Shown piece after piece: positions 21,378-29,556 of a stretch of DNA of 38,295 nt. The stretch comes from a virus. Position 1 is the stretch's first letter, and every line of letters begins with the position of its first letter. Below the pieces are notes generated by a model, which saw nothing but the letters and a program-made list of their open reading frames with translations, was not told the origin of the DNA and ran no database searches. The position numbers and the translations under genes were made by a program. The stretch lies in IMG/VR virus record IMGVR_UViG_3300033153_011007, positions 1-38,295 of that record. One strand, written 5' to 3'.

Positions 21378-24130
21378 TAAACAGCAACCCTCCGACGGAC
21401 ATCTTCAGCAAGGTCTCTGTTAATCAAATCTACAACTTCCGGAATCATCGCATTTATATCATTTACTATTAGTGATCGTTCCATGAAATTTATATTAATA
21501 ACTTTTCCTAATGGCTCACCACTAAATTGATTTGCCATATTATCTGCAATATCAAGAAATTTTCTAGTTCGAGCCACATCAAGATACCCTTCGCCGCCTT
21601 CTCCCTCGATATTCATCCCTCCGCTTGCATGAGAAGGACCGGATAAAACACCACCAGATTGCATTCTGAGTTCTGCCGGTTTTCTCGGTTTTGATTTATT
21701 TATTACATTTATTTGCATGATGGTGCTTGCAGTAATTAATCCTGTAATCGCACTGGCAATGGCAACACCAGCAGGGACAAGAGGCGCAGTTGCTGCCAGG
21801 CTCTGTGCATATGCTTGTCCTATTGCTGCCGCACCTGTGGCTATTGTAACACCAATTTTAGCTGCCTTTGTTTGATTATATACTGCAAGATCTCTTTCCC
21901 ATTCCGCTCGTGTTTGTGTGCGCCTTGCTTTGGATGCTCTTTTTTCCTCGGCATTATCTAGCCGTCCCATTTTTTTTAGAAATTTTTCAGTAGTTCTTGT
22001 TATTGCATTGTCTTTTTTCTTTTCAAGTTTTGCAATTTTATTTGCAGTTTTTCGTGCCTGGAGTTCCTGCTTTGTTTTTTCTGCGTTATCATTCCCTGTT
22101 CGTTTATCGCCATATGTTTTTGCAAGGTCTGTGATTGATTCTTCAAATCTTTGCTTTTCAGATTCCAACCATAAATTATAATCGCCCTCCATTATTGCAT
22201 CTATAATTTTCCGCTGTTCATTGTCTGCTGTTTCTTCGTCGAGAATTTCTTTTTTGGCTTCGAATTTTGCCCGTTCATTTTCAACATATGCTTCAAACTC
22301 AGCTTCCATCCTGGCTTTTTCTGTCTGGAATTCGTTATCTAATATAAGTTTTCTCCGAAGTGCTGCATTTTCAATGATACTTATTTTTTCATTTTCGGTG
22401 TCTTCTAATGCCTTTATTTGTGCATCATAGTTGCCGATAAGATATTCCAATTCGTCATCATGCGCTTGCTGCATTGCCTCTTTTGTTTCTTCATATAATT
22501 TCTCAGCCCTTGCATTAACTACCTGCATTTTTATAATCATTTCATCTGCTGCTCTGGAAATTCCCGCTGCCATAGAATCAGCTATACTACTAACCTGACT
22601 TGTTACTGTTTGTGCAACTCCGATAAAACCCTGAATTGTTTTTAATACGCTTGCAAATTGTTTCTGAAATGACTCGCCGATCCCACTTGCTGATTTTTTT
22701 ACATCTTCAGTTTTATTTTTTAAATCTACTAATTTTTCATTTGCTGATTTAATTTCTTTTGTATCTGTTTTATAAACAACTGGCTTTGACCATATCTTAG
22801 CAATTTTTTTACCAGCATCTATTGAATTATTTACGATATCAGAAATATTCTTTGTAACATCTTTTTTTAAATTATCCCAACCTGCAGAAATTCTATCTGA
22901 GTCAAGTGTTAATGCACCAATGATTATATCACCCAAATTATAAAAAGTTTTTCCTACTATTTTAGCTATAGAAATCATACCTTTGATATTGTTAATAATA
23001 AGCACAATTGCTGTTGCAATAATTGAAAAAACAGATTTCGCAATAGTACCTAAAATATCAACTTCTTTGCCAGCCTCTTTGACACCATCTCCGAAGTCTA
23101 TTATATTATTTGCAATACTTGTTATATCATCAACAATCTCTATAATTTCATTTTTGAAATCCCGAAAAGAATCTGATAATGATTCTACAACATTATCCAT
23201 CTGATCCCAATTTTTGCGAATCTCATTTGCCAATAATATTACTGCCCCAATAATTGCAGTAATAATTAATATAATTGGATTAGCAACCATTATGGCAAAT
23301 AATGCTTTTGCCGCCAATGTTAACATAGTTATAGCGCCTATTGCAACTCCTATACCACCAACTAAAGAAATTGTGGTAGCAATAAATGTTTTTGTATCTG
23401 AATCAAGGTTTCGCCATGAATTTGCAAGATCGCCTACTGCAAATGAAATACTATCTATAATACCAGACTGATTAGATGCTTCAATGAATGTTTCACCAAT
23501 GGCCATTGATAGCCCCTTCATTGACGCTGTAAGTCTGGTAGTCGAATCAATATAAGCTTCTGCATTTTCCCCGGCATTTTCACTAAATACAATTCCTAAT
23601 TTTCGTGCCTCCTCCATATTTTCACGAAGTCCTGCGGAGCCATCTTTTAATAAATTTACAAGAGTAACCCCACGCGCTCCGAATAATTCATATGCTTTTG
23701 CAGATCGTTCAACTTCAGATAAATTATCTTTAAATGCATCTGCTAAATCAAATAATACATCTTTTTGCTCTCTCATTGAACCATCAGCATTTTTTAAATC
23801 AATGCCCAGCCCCTTTATGGTCTTAGATATTAGCGCTGTCGGAGCATTTAATTTGGCTAATGATTTTGTTAATACTTCTATTCCTACACCCGATTTTTTA
23901 GCTGCGAACGCATACCCCGTAAAGTTTTCAACCGCCGTTCCGACAGTTCGGGAAAGTTTAATTGTTTCATCTTGATATGATGCAGTTTTGTGAGCAAGCG
24001 CCGCTACGGCAGCAATCGTGCCTGTGGTAACGGCAGAAAATTTCATTAAACCGGCAGTGGCATTTGAAAAACCCTTATTAAAACTCTTGCCGTCTAACTT
24101 TAATGTCGTTACTATTTCTTTAACTGCCAT
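21377..24130 (-). CDS. Tape measure protein
   Basis: This 917-aa protein is the longest in the window. It has an N-terminal alpha-helical domain, a hydrophobic region at about residues 245-305 (several membrane-like helices), and a long charged coiled coil at about 545-770 (EAMQQAHDDELEYLIGNYDA and many E/K/R heptads). Gly/Ala-rich hydrophobic stretches follow, then the C-terminus. This mix is typical of tape measure proteins, which set tail length and are ejected into the host envelope. It follows the frameshifted tail chaperone gene, as expected. Confidence 0.9.
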   Translation of the reverse strand: MAVKEIVTTLKLDGKSFNKGFSNATAGLMKFSAVTTGTIAAVAALAHKTASYQDETIKLSRTVGTAVENFTGYAFAAKKSGVGIEVLTKSLAKLNAPTALISKTIKGLGIDLKNADGSMREQKDVLFDLADAFKDNLSEVERSAKAYELFGARGVTLVNLLKDGSAGLRENMEEARKLGIVFSENAGENAEAYIDSTTRLTASMKGLSMAIGETFIEASNQSGIIDSISFAVGDLANSWRNLDSDTKTFIATTISLVGGIGVAIGAITMLTLAAKALFAIMVANPIILIITAIIGAVILLANEIRKNWDQMDNVVESLSDSFRDFKNEIIEIVDDITSIANNIIDFGDGVKEAGKEVDILGTIAKSVFSIIATAIVLIINNIKGMISIAKIVGKTFYNLGDIIIGALTLDSDRISAGWDNLKKDVTKNISDIVNNSIDAGKKIAKIWSKPVVYKTDTKEIKSANEKLVDLKNKTEDVKKSASGIGESFQKQFASVLKTIQGFIGVAQTVTSQVSSIADSMAAGISRAADEMIIKMQVVNARAEKLYEETKEAMQQAHDDELEYLIGNYDAQIKALEDTENEKISIIENAALRRKLILDNEFQTEKARMEAEFEAYVENERAKFEAKKEILDEETADNEQRKIIDAIMEGDYNLWLESEKQRFEESITDLAKTYGDKRTGNDNAEKTKQELQARKTANKIAKLEKKKDNAITRTTEKFLKKMGRLDNAEEKRASKARRTQTRAEWERDLAVYNQTKAAKIGVTIATGAAAIGQAYAQSLAATAPLVPAGVAIASAITGLITASTIMQINVINKSKPRKPAELRMQSGGVLSGPSHASGGMNIEGEGGEGYLDVARTRKFLDIADNMANQFSGEPLGKVININFMERSLIVNDINAMIPEVVDLINRDLAEDVRRRVAV

Positions 24131-24132
24131 TT

Positions 24133-24420
24133 TTAGTAATCTTTTTTTGACTTCAGATATTGCTCTCGTGATGCTACAATCATTGCCTCATGTTCAGCAA
24201 AGATAGGATTAGCTATCATCAAATTATTATAAATCGATGCTTTAATTCTATTCGCCCGATTTTGATTCATCGGAACATATAATAATTGTTTACGATGTTC
24301 ATTCGCACCTATTGCTGCGATATACGCGTCAATTTCATTTTCATCAAGTCGCCTGATATAATCAAGAGGCAATCCTCCATCCAACAATCTTACATCTATG
24401 AATGCTTTGTTTCTGAAAAT
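24133..24420 (-). CDS. Tail assembly chaperone extension (gpT-like), made by -1 frameshift
   Basis: This frame lacks an ATG. It is open from the slippery A run and encodes IFRNKAFIDVRLLDGGLPLDY, then helical sequence to 24133. The frame is exactly -1 relative to the upstream chaperone gene. Frameshifting would give a protein of about 208 aa (113 + 95). The alternative, a TTG start at 24387, has no Shine-Dalgarno site. The order (tube, G, GT, tape measure) is the classic one, and the longer form is expected to bind tape measure and tube protein during tail assembly. Confidence 0.7.
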   Translation of the reverse strand: MFRNKAFIDVRLLDGGLPLDYIRRLDENEIDAYIAAIGANEHRKQLLYVPMNQNRANRIKASIYNNLMIANPIFAEHEAMIVASREQYLKSKKDY

Positions 24421-24758
24421 TTTTTTTTATAATTTTCGTTTTCTTTCTTAATATGATCCATTATTTGTTTTATATATAATAAATCATATTTTTTTAAAAC
24501 ATGCCAGTTCGTTTTTTCACATAACACTCCTAGCATTTTTTCAGAAAATTCCATATCAGTCATTTCGTCATTATGATATGATTCAGTTAAATCTTTTGAT
24601 TCCTGAATTACTTTAGATGCATTTTTAGGAGTTTGCCGTTTGATTTCAAATTCCAGTATAATAGTTTCATCCCCATCGCCTTCCGGATCTTTTGGGAGTT
24701 CAATGGGAATAACTAATTTTGGAATAACCTGTAATTTTAATGTTTTTAATTTTTCCAT
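24396..24758 (-). CDS. Tail assembly chaperone (gpG-like)
   Basis: This 120-aa acidic, mainly helical protein lies between the tail tube and tape measure genes, the fixed position of gpG-type chaperones in siphophages. GGAG lies 6 nt before the ATG. Its 3' end has nine A residues (24428-24420), reading as AAA-AAA-AAA in frame, followed by TTTT, where a -1 shift leads into the downstream frame. Sequence similarity to gpG is not visible by eye; position and frameshift are the evidence. Confidence 0.7.
   Translation of the reverse strand: MEKLKTLKLQVIPKLVIPIELPKDPEGDGDETIILEFEIKRQTPKNASKVIQESKDLTESYHNDEMTDMEFSEKMLGVLCEKTNWHVLKKYDLLYIKQIMDHIKKENENYKKKFSETKHS
24420..24428 (-). promoter_or_regulatory. 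Predicted -1 ribosomal slippery site (A-AAA-AAA)
   Basis: Nine A residues are read as three Lys codons just before TTT; the last seven form the efficient heptamer A-AAA-AAA. The zero frame ends 22 nt further on (TAG, 24398-24396), while the -1 frame continues for 95 codons. No strong downstream hairpin is evident. Confidence 0.7.
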
Positions 24759-24781
24759 TTATTGCTCCGGTTTAAAATTTA

Positions 24782-25351
24782 TTAAACTACTTCTCTGGTT
24801 TTCCAAAAAGTGGGATAGCCATCGTCATCCAACTCGCTTTCATTTTTGTAGCACTCAAAAACATTTCCAACAAATCTTTGAGTAGCTGCATCAAATGTGA
24901 TTTCAAGTGAACCCATCGGCGCTGCATACCAAAAATCCACAATCCGGAGGGGTTCAATTGATTCCGCACCACTGACCCATTCTATAACTGTCAATTGTTT
25001 CCAGATGTCAGAGTGCCTCTGGCCAATTCTCTTTGAACCACACATGCGCGTAACTGCGCCTGATGAATTTGTCTCAATTGTAATTCCCGGGAAAACAGCC
25101 GCCATACGTTCTGCAGTCGGACGTGCAAATGATATTTCTACCTGACATGTGTGAGATGTTTCAGCCTTGTCTGCTGCACCTGTTCCCTGCTGAGATTCAA
25201 CCAGGTCTGTATATTCAGTAGTGTCTCGGACTATAACTGATTGAAATGTTCCAAGGTCAAGATTGTCGCCTCCAGATGCTGTATCCCAGTCAGCTGAAGC
25301 CGGACCAATTGCTAAATTAGCGCCGCCAAAAAAAGTGCTTGTATCTGCCAT
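24782..25351 (-). CDS. Major tail tube protein
   Basis: This 189-aa protein has a beta-rich sequence with the polarity of siphophage tube proteins (TFFGGANLAIGPASADW at the N-terminus, LRIVDFWYAAPMGSLEITFDA in the C-terminal half). It is followed by the G/GT chaperones and tape measure, the standard order. Its ATG overlaps the stop of the 191-aa cassette gene as TAATG, so translation is coupled to a non-structural gene, which is unusual for such a highly expressed protein. A strong promoter lies about 650 bp upstream, at 26005-25977. Confidence 0.7.
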   Translation of the reverse strand: MADTSTFFGGANLAIGPASADWDTASGGDNLDLGTFQSVIVRDTTEYTDLVESQQGTGAADKAETSHTCQVEISFARPTAERMAAVFPGITIETNSSGAVTRMCGSKRIGQRHSDIWKQLTVIEWVSGAESIEPLRIVDFWYAAPMGSLEITFDAATQRFVGNVFECYKNESELDDDGYPTFWKTREVV

Positions 25352-25926
25352 TATTTTAAAACCTCATTGATATTTTGTTTTTTAAAAACTTCTACCCGGC
25401 TATCCGGGTTTAAATTTATTACCCTCTCAGATAACGGATAATTTTTGAATGGATAAAAGAATTTTAATTGATTATCCAATTCTCTTTTTGTTGGTCCCGG
25501 TTCATTAAAAAAATAATTACCATATAAATCAAGTCCTAATATATAAACTCGTTTTGCATCGGCAACAAGTGCCGCACTGACGGCTACTGAAAGAGAGCTG
25601 CAAAATCCATATAATTTCGTAAACGAATTCTTGTTAGGACTAGGAATATTTCGTTTATCTACCTTAACCTGAAAATGTTTTTTAGGTGCCCCTGCAAAAT
25701 TAGACGTAATTACCGGACATTCCGGATTTATATCTAAAAAAAATTTCGATAATTTTCTATCTACATAAACAGCTAAATCTGGCTTAACATATAAAATCGC
25801 CCTGTTAACTGCAATTGTTTTATATTTGTCTAATCGGCTAAAATCAAATCCTTTTAGCGAGGGGCCCGAGCCAATAACAAAAACTTCATCATCTTTAAAA
25901 AAATTTTTTAGAAAATTTGCTGCCAT
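25351..25926 (-). CDS. GSGPSL-type transferase-like protein, copy 2 (DUF115/GT42-like)
   Basis: This 191-aa protein starts with a Rossmann-like strand and nucleotide-binding loop, VFVIGSGPSLKGFDF (15-29, GSGPSL at 19-24). A later block, SLSVAVSAALVADAKRVYILGLDLYG, has the form of the second half of the site in DUF115/MptE-like proteins and Cst-type sialyltransferases. These act on nucleotide-activated sugars or pterins, so a glycosyltransferase-type role is likely but the donor is unknown. It is related to the gene at 29557-30240 (GSGPSLIGFDY). No Shine-Dalgarno site precedes its ATG; a hairpin and a promoter do. It is the last gene of the cassette. Confidence 0.6.
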   Translation of the reverse strand: MAANFLKNFFKDDEVFVIGSGPSLKGFDFSRLDKYKTIAVNRAILYVKPDLAVYVDRKLSKFFLDINPECPVITSNFAGAPKKHFQVKVDKRNIPSPNKNSFTKLYGFCSSLSVAVSAALVADAKRVYILGLDLYGNYFFNEPGPTKRELDNQLKFFYPFKNYPLSERVINLNPDSRVEVFKKQNINEVLK

Positions 25927-25934
25927 AAATTAGT

Positions 25935-25968
25935 GAGTCCCGGACCCCGGAACAACGATCCGGGACTC
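25935..25968. repeat. 10-bp perfect GC-rich hairpin in the 5' leader of the 191-aa gene
   Basis: GAGTCCCGGA (25935-25944) and TCCGGGACTC (25959-25968) form a perfect 10-bp stem with a 14-nt loop. On the minus strand a T run precedes it and none follows, so it is not a leftward terminator. It would sit at the very 5' end of the mRNA from the promoter at 26005-25977 and finish 8 nt before the ATG, where a ribosome site would normally be. Confidence 0.8.
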
Positions 25969-25976
25969 AAAAATAC

Positions 25977-26005
25977 ATTATATATTTTATACATATAATA
26001 GTCAA
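25977..26005 (-). promoter_or_regulatory. Strong internal sigma70-like promoter for the tail genes
   Basis: TTGACT (26005-26000), a 17-nt spacer and a perfect TATAAT (25982-25977) lie just after the sulfotransferase stop codon. Transcription should begin near 25970, directly in front of the 10-bp hairpin. It would supply the 191-aa gene, tail tube and the tail operon separately from the head genes. Confidence 0.75.
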
Positions 26006-26006
26006 G

Positions 26007-26633
26007 TTAATATTTATCAATATTTTGCTCTTGTAAAAACTCTCTTAATTTTAAAATTTCATCTTTATTTAGATATTTTCTATAATTTCCAGGCTCAGGA
26101 TTATTTGATATATGATTTGCAGTATACGGAGTCGGATTTCCCGGTTTTAATTTATCGGTATATTTTTTAACATTCTGATAATTTTCTCTTTCAGCCAATT
26201 CTAGGCGATATGGATAATCAAGATTTAAAAATTTAATAATCGCATCAATAGCTTTTATTTCCTGTCCAAAAAAGTGCTCATATTTTAAAATTAATGTGTT
26301 TTCACCTAATTTAAATCCTTGATCCCTCAAAATGATTTGCTTAACTTCTTCCATGTAATCAGGAAGATTTACCCGGCATTTTTTTAAACTCGATAAAATA
26401 TCAAAAGGATTTCTAATAGTATGAATTATTTTAAAGCTTTCTCCATCCGGAAAAAAATCATGACTCTTAAAGATTCCAGGTAAATTAAAATCATAGTTTT
26501 GTAATTCAGAATTTAATTTTATTCCTTGATTAAATTGCGGGAAATTGTGTATAAAAATTTCTATAGCGGAAATATAAATAAATGTTGATCCAGTTCTGTA
26601 TCCTCCGGAAACTATCGCACATGATTGATTCAT
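26007..26633 (-). CDS. Sulfotransferase (PAPS-dependent type)
   Basis: From ATG 26633 the protein has 208 aa. The 5'-phosphosulfate loop GGYRTGSTF (residues 10-18) and the 3'-phosphate motif with Arg and Ser, HTIRNPFDILSS (71-82), are the two PAPS-binding signatures of the sulfotransferase family. It would transfer sulfate from PAPS to a hydroxyl on a sugar or other acceptor. I choose ATG 26633, which overlaps the stop of the methyltransferase as ATGA, over TTG 26663. PAPS must come from the host. A sulfotransferase inside a virion operon is uncommon. Confidence 0.8.
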   Translation of the reverse strand: MNQSCAIVSGGYRTGSTFIYISAIEIFIHNFPQFNQGIKLNSELQNYDFNLPGIFKSHDFFPDGESFKIIHTIRNPFDILSSLKKCRVNLPDYMEEVKQIILRDQGFKLGENTLILKYEHFFGQEIKAIDAIIKFLNLDYPYRLELAERENYQNVKKYTDKLKPGNPTPYTANHISNNPEPGNYRKYLNKDEILKLREFLQEQNIDKY

Positions 26634-27133
26634 TTCTTTATTCCCGTAATTATAAATGACCAATAAAAATCCCGCCCACTGTATAAAATATCTCTAAAAT
26701 TTAATGTCTCCAAACAATTCTTTAAATCATCCGGATAAAATAAATGCCGATGTTTTCTGCAATTTTCCGGACGCCAATATTCCATATCCGGATGCGGTAA
26801 ATATAAAAATAATCTACCGTTTATTTTTAATGAATCTCTCCAATGTTCCAGCGCTATAATATAATCTTCTAAATGTTCAAGACAATGAGATGAAAAAATA
26901 TAATCCCAGCCTCCTCTATTTTGTTGATTAATTTGCGGTAAATTAAATGCATTAAATTTATCATCCTTATATAATTTATTTATAATTATTGCACCAGGTA
27001 AATGACATTCTTTTAGACCACCGATATCCAAACCTTCCCCATCACAAAAATGCTCTGCAAATGGAAATATAAACTTAGCCGCATTTCCATTTTTTATATA
27101 CTCTGGATATATTTTTCCTTTATATTCAAACAT
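26630..27133 (-). CDS. SAM-dependent methyltransferase (type 11-like)
   Basis: This 167-aa class I methyltransferase has motif I GEGLDIGG (32-39) and the post-motif DYIFSSHCLEHLED (77-90), the usual EHL signature of small-molecule and glycan methyltransferases. Later, RLFLYLPHPD gives the beta-strand 5 region. It is shorter than many relatives but has all core elements. It overlaps the TylF-like gene upstream by 8 nt and the sulfotransferase by 4 nt, so the three are translated together. A sugar O- or N-methylation is a reasonable guess. Confidence 0.75.
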   Translation of the reverse strand: MFEYKGKIYPEYIKNGNAAKFIFPFAEHFCDGEGLDIGGLKECHLPGAIIINKLYKDDKFNAFNLPQINQQNRGGWDYIFSSHCLEHLEDYIIALEHWRDSLKINGRLFLYLPHPDMEYWRPENCRKHRHLFYPDDLKNCLETLNFRDILYSGRDFYWSFIITGIKK

Positions 27134-27782
27134 TTTTTAACCAATAATCGTCTGATTTAATAACAACTGCCTGGCCCCCTGTTAAAATACTCGGCGTTTC
27201 ATATTTGTCTGCAAAATATTCATTAACGGCTTGGCGGGCTCCGGGAGTATCCTCATACCCATAATCATCAAAAATAATTATGCCCCCAGGAACAAGCCGA
27301 GGAAAAAATACCTCGCATATTGCTTTTGTACTTGGATAAACATCAGCATCGGCATGAACAAAACAAAACTTTTTATTTTGTAAATCTAGTAAGTGAAATG
27401 AATTCGGAAACCAGCCTTTTATAATTTCTACATTTTTACAGCTTGATAAAACTTCCCTTGCAGTTTTTTCAAGTCCGTCATGGTCAAATGCATCTTTAAA
27501 ATGAGGTCTGTCAAATTTCTTATCAATTCTTTTTATTCCCTCAAAACTATCAAACGTATAGAATTTTTTTTCGGGTGCTGCCTCTGTTATTATTCTAGCA
27601 GTTCCACCTGCATATGTCCCAACCTCCGCATATGCACCCTTTAATTGAGATGCATATTTCGCAAAATAAAAAAGATTTCTGCTTTTAAATTCACCTGCCA
27701 CAACTGCAAATCCTGAAGAGCGAAGTAATGTTTCAGTATTATTATAAATTTCTTCAAATTCCAAATTGTTTACCTCTTTCAA
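27126..27782 (-). CDS. TylF/MycF-like O-methyltransferase
   Basis: This 218-aa protein starts at TTG 27782, with GGAAAAG about 9 nt upstream. It has the SAM-binding motif YAEVGTYAGGTA (51-62) and the metal-binding acidic residues DAD (145-147) and DDY (172-174), typical of the TylF/MycF family. Known members methylate sugar hydroxyls, as in macrolide sugars, and relatives occur in O-antigen and glycan loci. It overlaps the GT-B-like gene upstream by 29 nt. Confidence 0.75.
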   Translation of the reverse strand: MKEVNNLEFEEIYNNTETLLRSSGFAVVAGEFKSRNLFYFAKYASQLKGAYAEVGTYAGGTARIITEAAPEKKFYTFDSFEGIKRIDKKFDRPHFKDAFDHDGLEKTAREVLSSCKNVEIIKGWFPNSFHLLDLQNKKFCFVHADADVYPSTKAICEVFFPRLVPGGIIIFDDYGYEDTPGARQAVNEYFADKYETPSILTGGQAVVIKSDDYWLKNV

Positions 27783-28485
27783 TTATATTGACTTTTCCAA
27801 AAGGATCGTAGATAGGTAGCCATTTTTTATAAATTGAATTAATTGTTTTTATTTGAATTTTTTTAACAGCCTCACATCTACAGGCCCAAGCCGCAAGAGC
27901 AGAATCTACACCACAGAATACGGGACTATTTTGAATTGCTGACATTGCCTGAATCAATGTAGTTCTGCCTATTCCAACAAAAAATGCATCTGGATAAAAT
28001 TTTAAAATATTTTCTATATCCTTATCAGTTAAATTCCTGCCCTGCCGTACAAGTCTGTCGTCTGCCTCCGATTCGGCATCGACAATACAATTATAACTCC
28101 TGCCTAGAAAATCAAAAAGAGATTCATTATATTTCCTATCGCCCGATAAAATTTTTGGATAAATATTATCGCCTGACAAATCTAAACAATCTCTTAAATA
28201 ATTAAATCTATCCGGATGCCATCGCGTTATTTTAAAAACGCTATCAATATTAAAAAAAGCGTATGTATTAAAACTTCTTATTTCATACGGTGTAAATGGA
28301 ATTGTAATTGATAGACTTTTCCAGATAGGATGTTTGCGAATTAAAATTTTTATACTTTCGGCTGCCCGTGTAAATAAATAAAATCCTGCAATTGATTTTT
28401 TTTCGTCATTTGTTAAAAATGACTCTATAGAAATAAAGTCCCCCAGTCCCCCGGATATGAACGCGTATTTTTTTATTTTTTCCAT
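27754..28485 (-). CDS. GT-B-like glycosyltransferase-related protein, copy B
   Basis: This 243-aa protein begins with AFISGGLGDFISIESFL, a GGLGD loop like the nucleotide-sugar or acceptor loop of GT9-type (heptosyltransferase-like) enzymes. Near the end, FFVGIGRTTLIQAMSAI and FCGVDSALAAWACRC look like the C-terminal sugar-binding half. It is shorter than canonical GT9 enzymes (about 320-350 aa). It overlaps its upstream neighbour by 13 nt. The substrate is unknown. Confidence 0.55.
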   Translation of the reverse strand: MEKIKKYAFISGGLGDFISIESFLTNDEKKSIAGFYLFTRAAESIKILIRKHPIWKSLSITIPFTPYEIRSFNTYAFFNIDSVFKITRWHPDRFNYLRDCLDLSGDNIYPKILSGDRKYNESLFDFLGRSYNCIVDAESEADDRLVRQGRNLTDKDIENILKFYPDAFFVGIGRTTLIQAMSAIQNSPVFCGVDSALAAWACRCEAVKKIQIKTINSIYKKWLPIYDPFGKVNIIERGKQFGI

Positions 28486-29225
28486 TTGTAATTTTTACTA
28501 AATAATTGATTTAATTTTTCTGGTCGAATATATGGAAATCTATTATTTGCCGGATAAAATATCCTGTGTCTTCTATTGAATGCCTGAGCCAATGGAACCA
28601 AATGTCCAGCCTGAGTTAAAATAACGCTCGAATGCTTAACTAGATTTATATAGTCCTCAATATTATCAATCCTATCAACCAAATCCAAATCAATATTTTT
28701 TAATCGGTGTGAAAATTTCTCATTCTGTCCAACAGAAATTATAAATAATGATTTTCGATAAAAATCTACATATTCTTGCATAAACTTTGGATCGGGATCC
28801 ACGCTTTGTTTATTTATGTTTTTATGCATATGGGCGGCGCACGGCTCTTTGACAATCAGATAATGTCTTTTTATTTTTGATAAAACATTCTCAGAAAATT
28901 TATCTGTAAATTTTTTATCCCAATCAAAAATAAAATGTGGAGGATTCGGCAATTTTGCAGAAATTACAAGGTCTTCATACTGAGTAGTTTTTAAAAATCG
29001 CCTCTGTCTATAATGAATTTTTAAAACAAGCGAATTAATTGGTGCTGCATCTAATAAATTACAATATTTTTTAAGCGGTTCAAATATTATTTTATGCGGG
29101 TTTCTATAGATATAAATTCCATAATTCTTATATCGTGTAATTGCTAATTCTTTTAAAATTGGATAGCAATAAACAGCATCGCCCAGCCCTTGCGGGATTT
29201 CTATTATAATGTTCCGGTCATCCAT
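28473..29225 (-). CDS. GT-B-like glycosyltransferase-related protein, copy A (GT9-like)
   Basis: This 250-aa protein carries IEIPQGLGDAVYCYPIL (8-24), close to the GLGD-x3-x-P start of ADP-heptose-type glycosyltransferases. Near residues 195-215, HSSVILTQAGHLVPLAQAF matches their donor-site region (SxxxxxxxxGxxHLAxA style). It probably uses an activated sugar. At 250 aa it is a short version of the fold. It is one of two such genes in tandem in the cassette. Confidence 0.6.
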   Translation of the reverse strand: MDDRNIIIEIPQGLGDAVYCYPILKELAITRYKNYGIYIYRNPHKIIFEPLKKYCNLLDAAPINSLVLKIHYRQRRFLKTTQYEDLVISAKLPNPPHFIFDWDKKFTDKFSENVLSKIKRHYLIVKEPCAAHMHKNINKQSVDPDPKFMQEYVDFYRKSLFIISVGQNEKFSHRLKNIDLDLVDRIDNIEDYINLVKHSSVILTQAGHLVPLAQAFNRRHRIFYPANNRFPYIRPEKLNQLFSKNYKWKK

Positions 29226-29234
29226 AATTAATAA

Positions 29235-29501
29235 TTATATAATTGGTTTTTTTTCAGGACCATGAATGGACTCTTCTTTAAAATCCGGTAATGGCATAAC
29301 TGGTTTATTATTCAATATTTCAAGTCTCTGCATATCCATCCAACAGCTTTCTTCTTGTGCCTGGCCTTCTTTTGATAGCGGAGTAATTAAGCCTTGCACA
29401 CAGCCATATAAATCAAATGCGACGGATGTTATAATTCCTTCAAATCTTGTTACTTTGTCCCTAACTTTTAAACCTAAAAAATTTAAATATGTATCTACCA
29501 T
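29235..29501 (-). CDS. Small conserved phage protein (88 aa)
   Basis: I use ATG at 29501, with AAGGAG 7 nt upstream, and reject an upstream TTG at 29564. The sequence VDTYLNFLGLKVRDKVTRFEG, split here as VDTYLNFLGL and VRDKVTRFEG, is familiar from small phage proteins of unknown function that sit beside structural genes and are beta-rich with a conserved SVAFDLYGC block. It has no enzyme motif. Its presence inside the sugar cassette suggests the cassette grew around an existing phage gene. A TTTGATA/TATCAAA inverted repeat lies just upstream (29535-29550). Confidence 0.6.
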   Translation of the reverse strand: MVDTYLNFLGLKVRDKVTRFEGIITSVAFDLYGCVQGLITPLSKEGQAQEESCWMDMQRLEILNNKPVMPLPDFKEESIHGPEKKPII

Positions 29502-29556
29502 TTTATACTCCTTGATATTATTTTCATAACCAACTTTGATATTTATCAAAATAATA

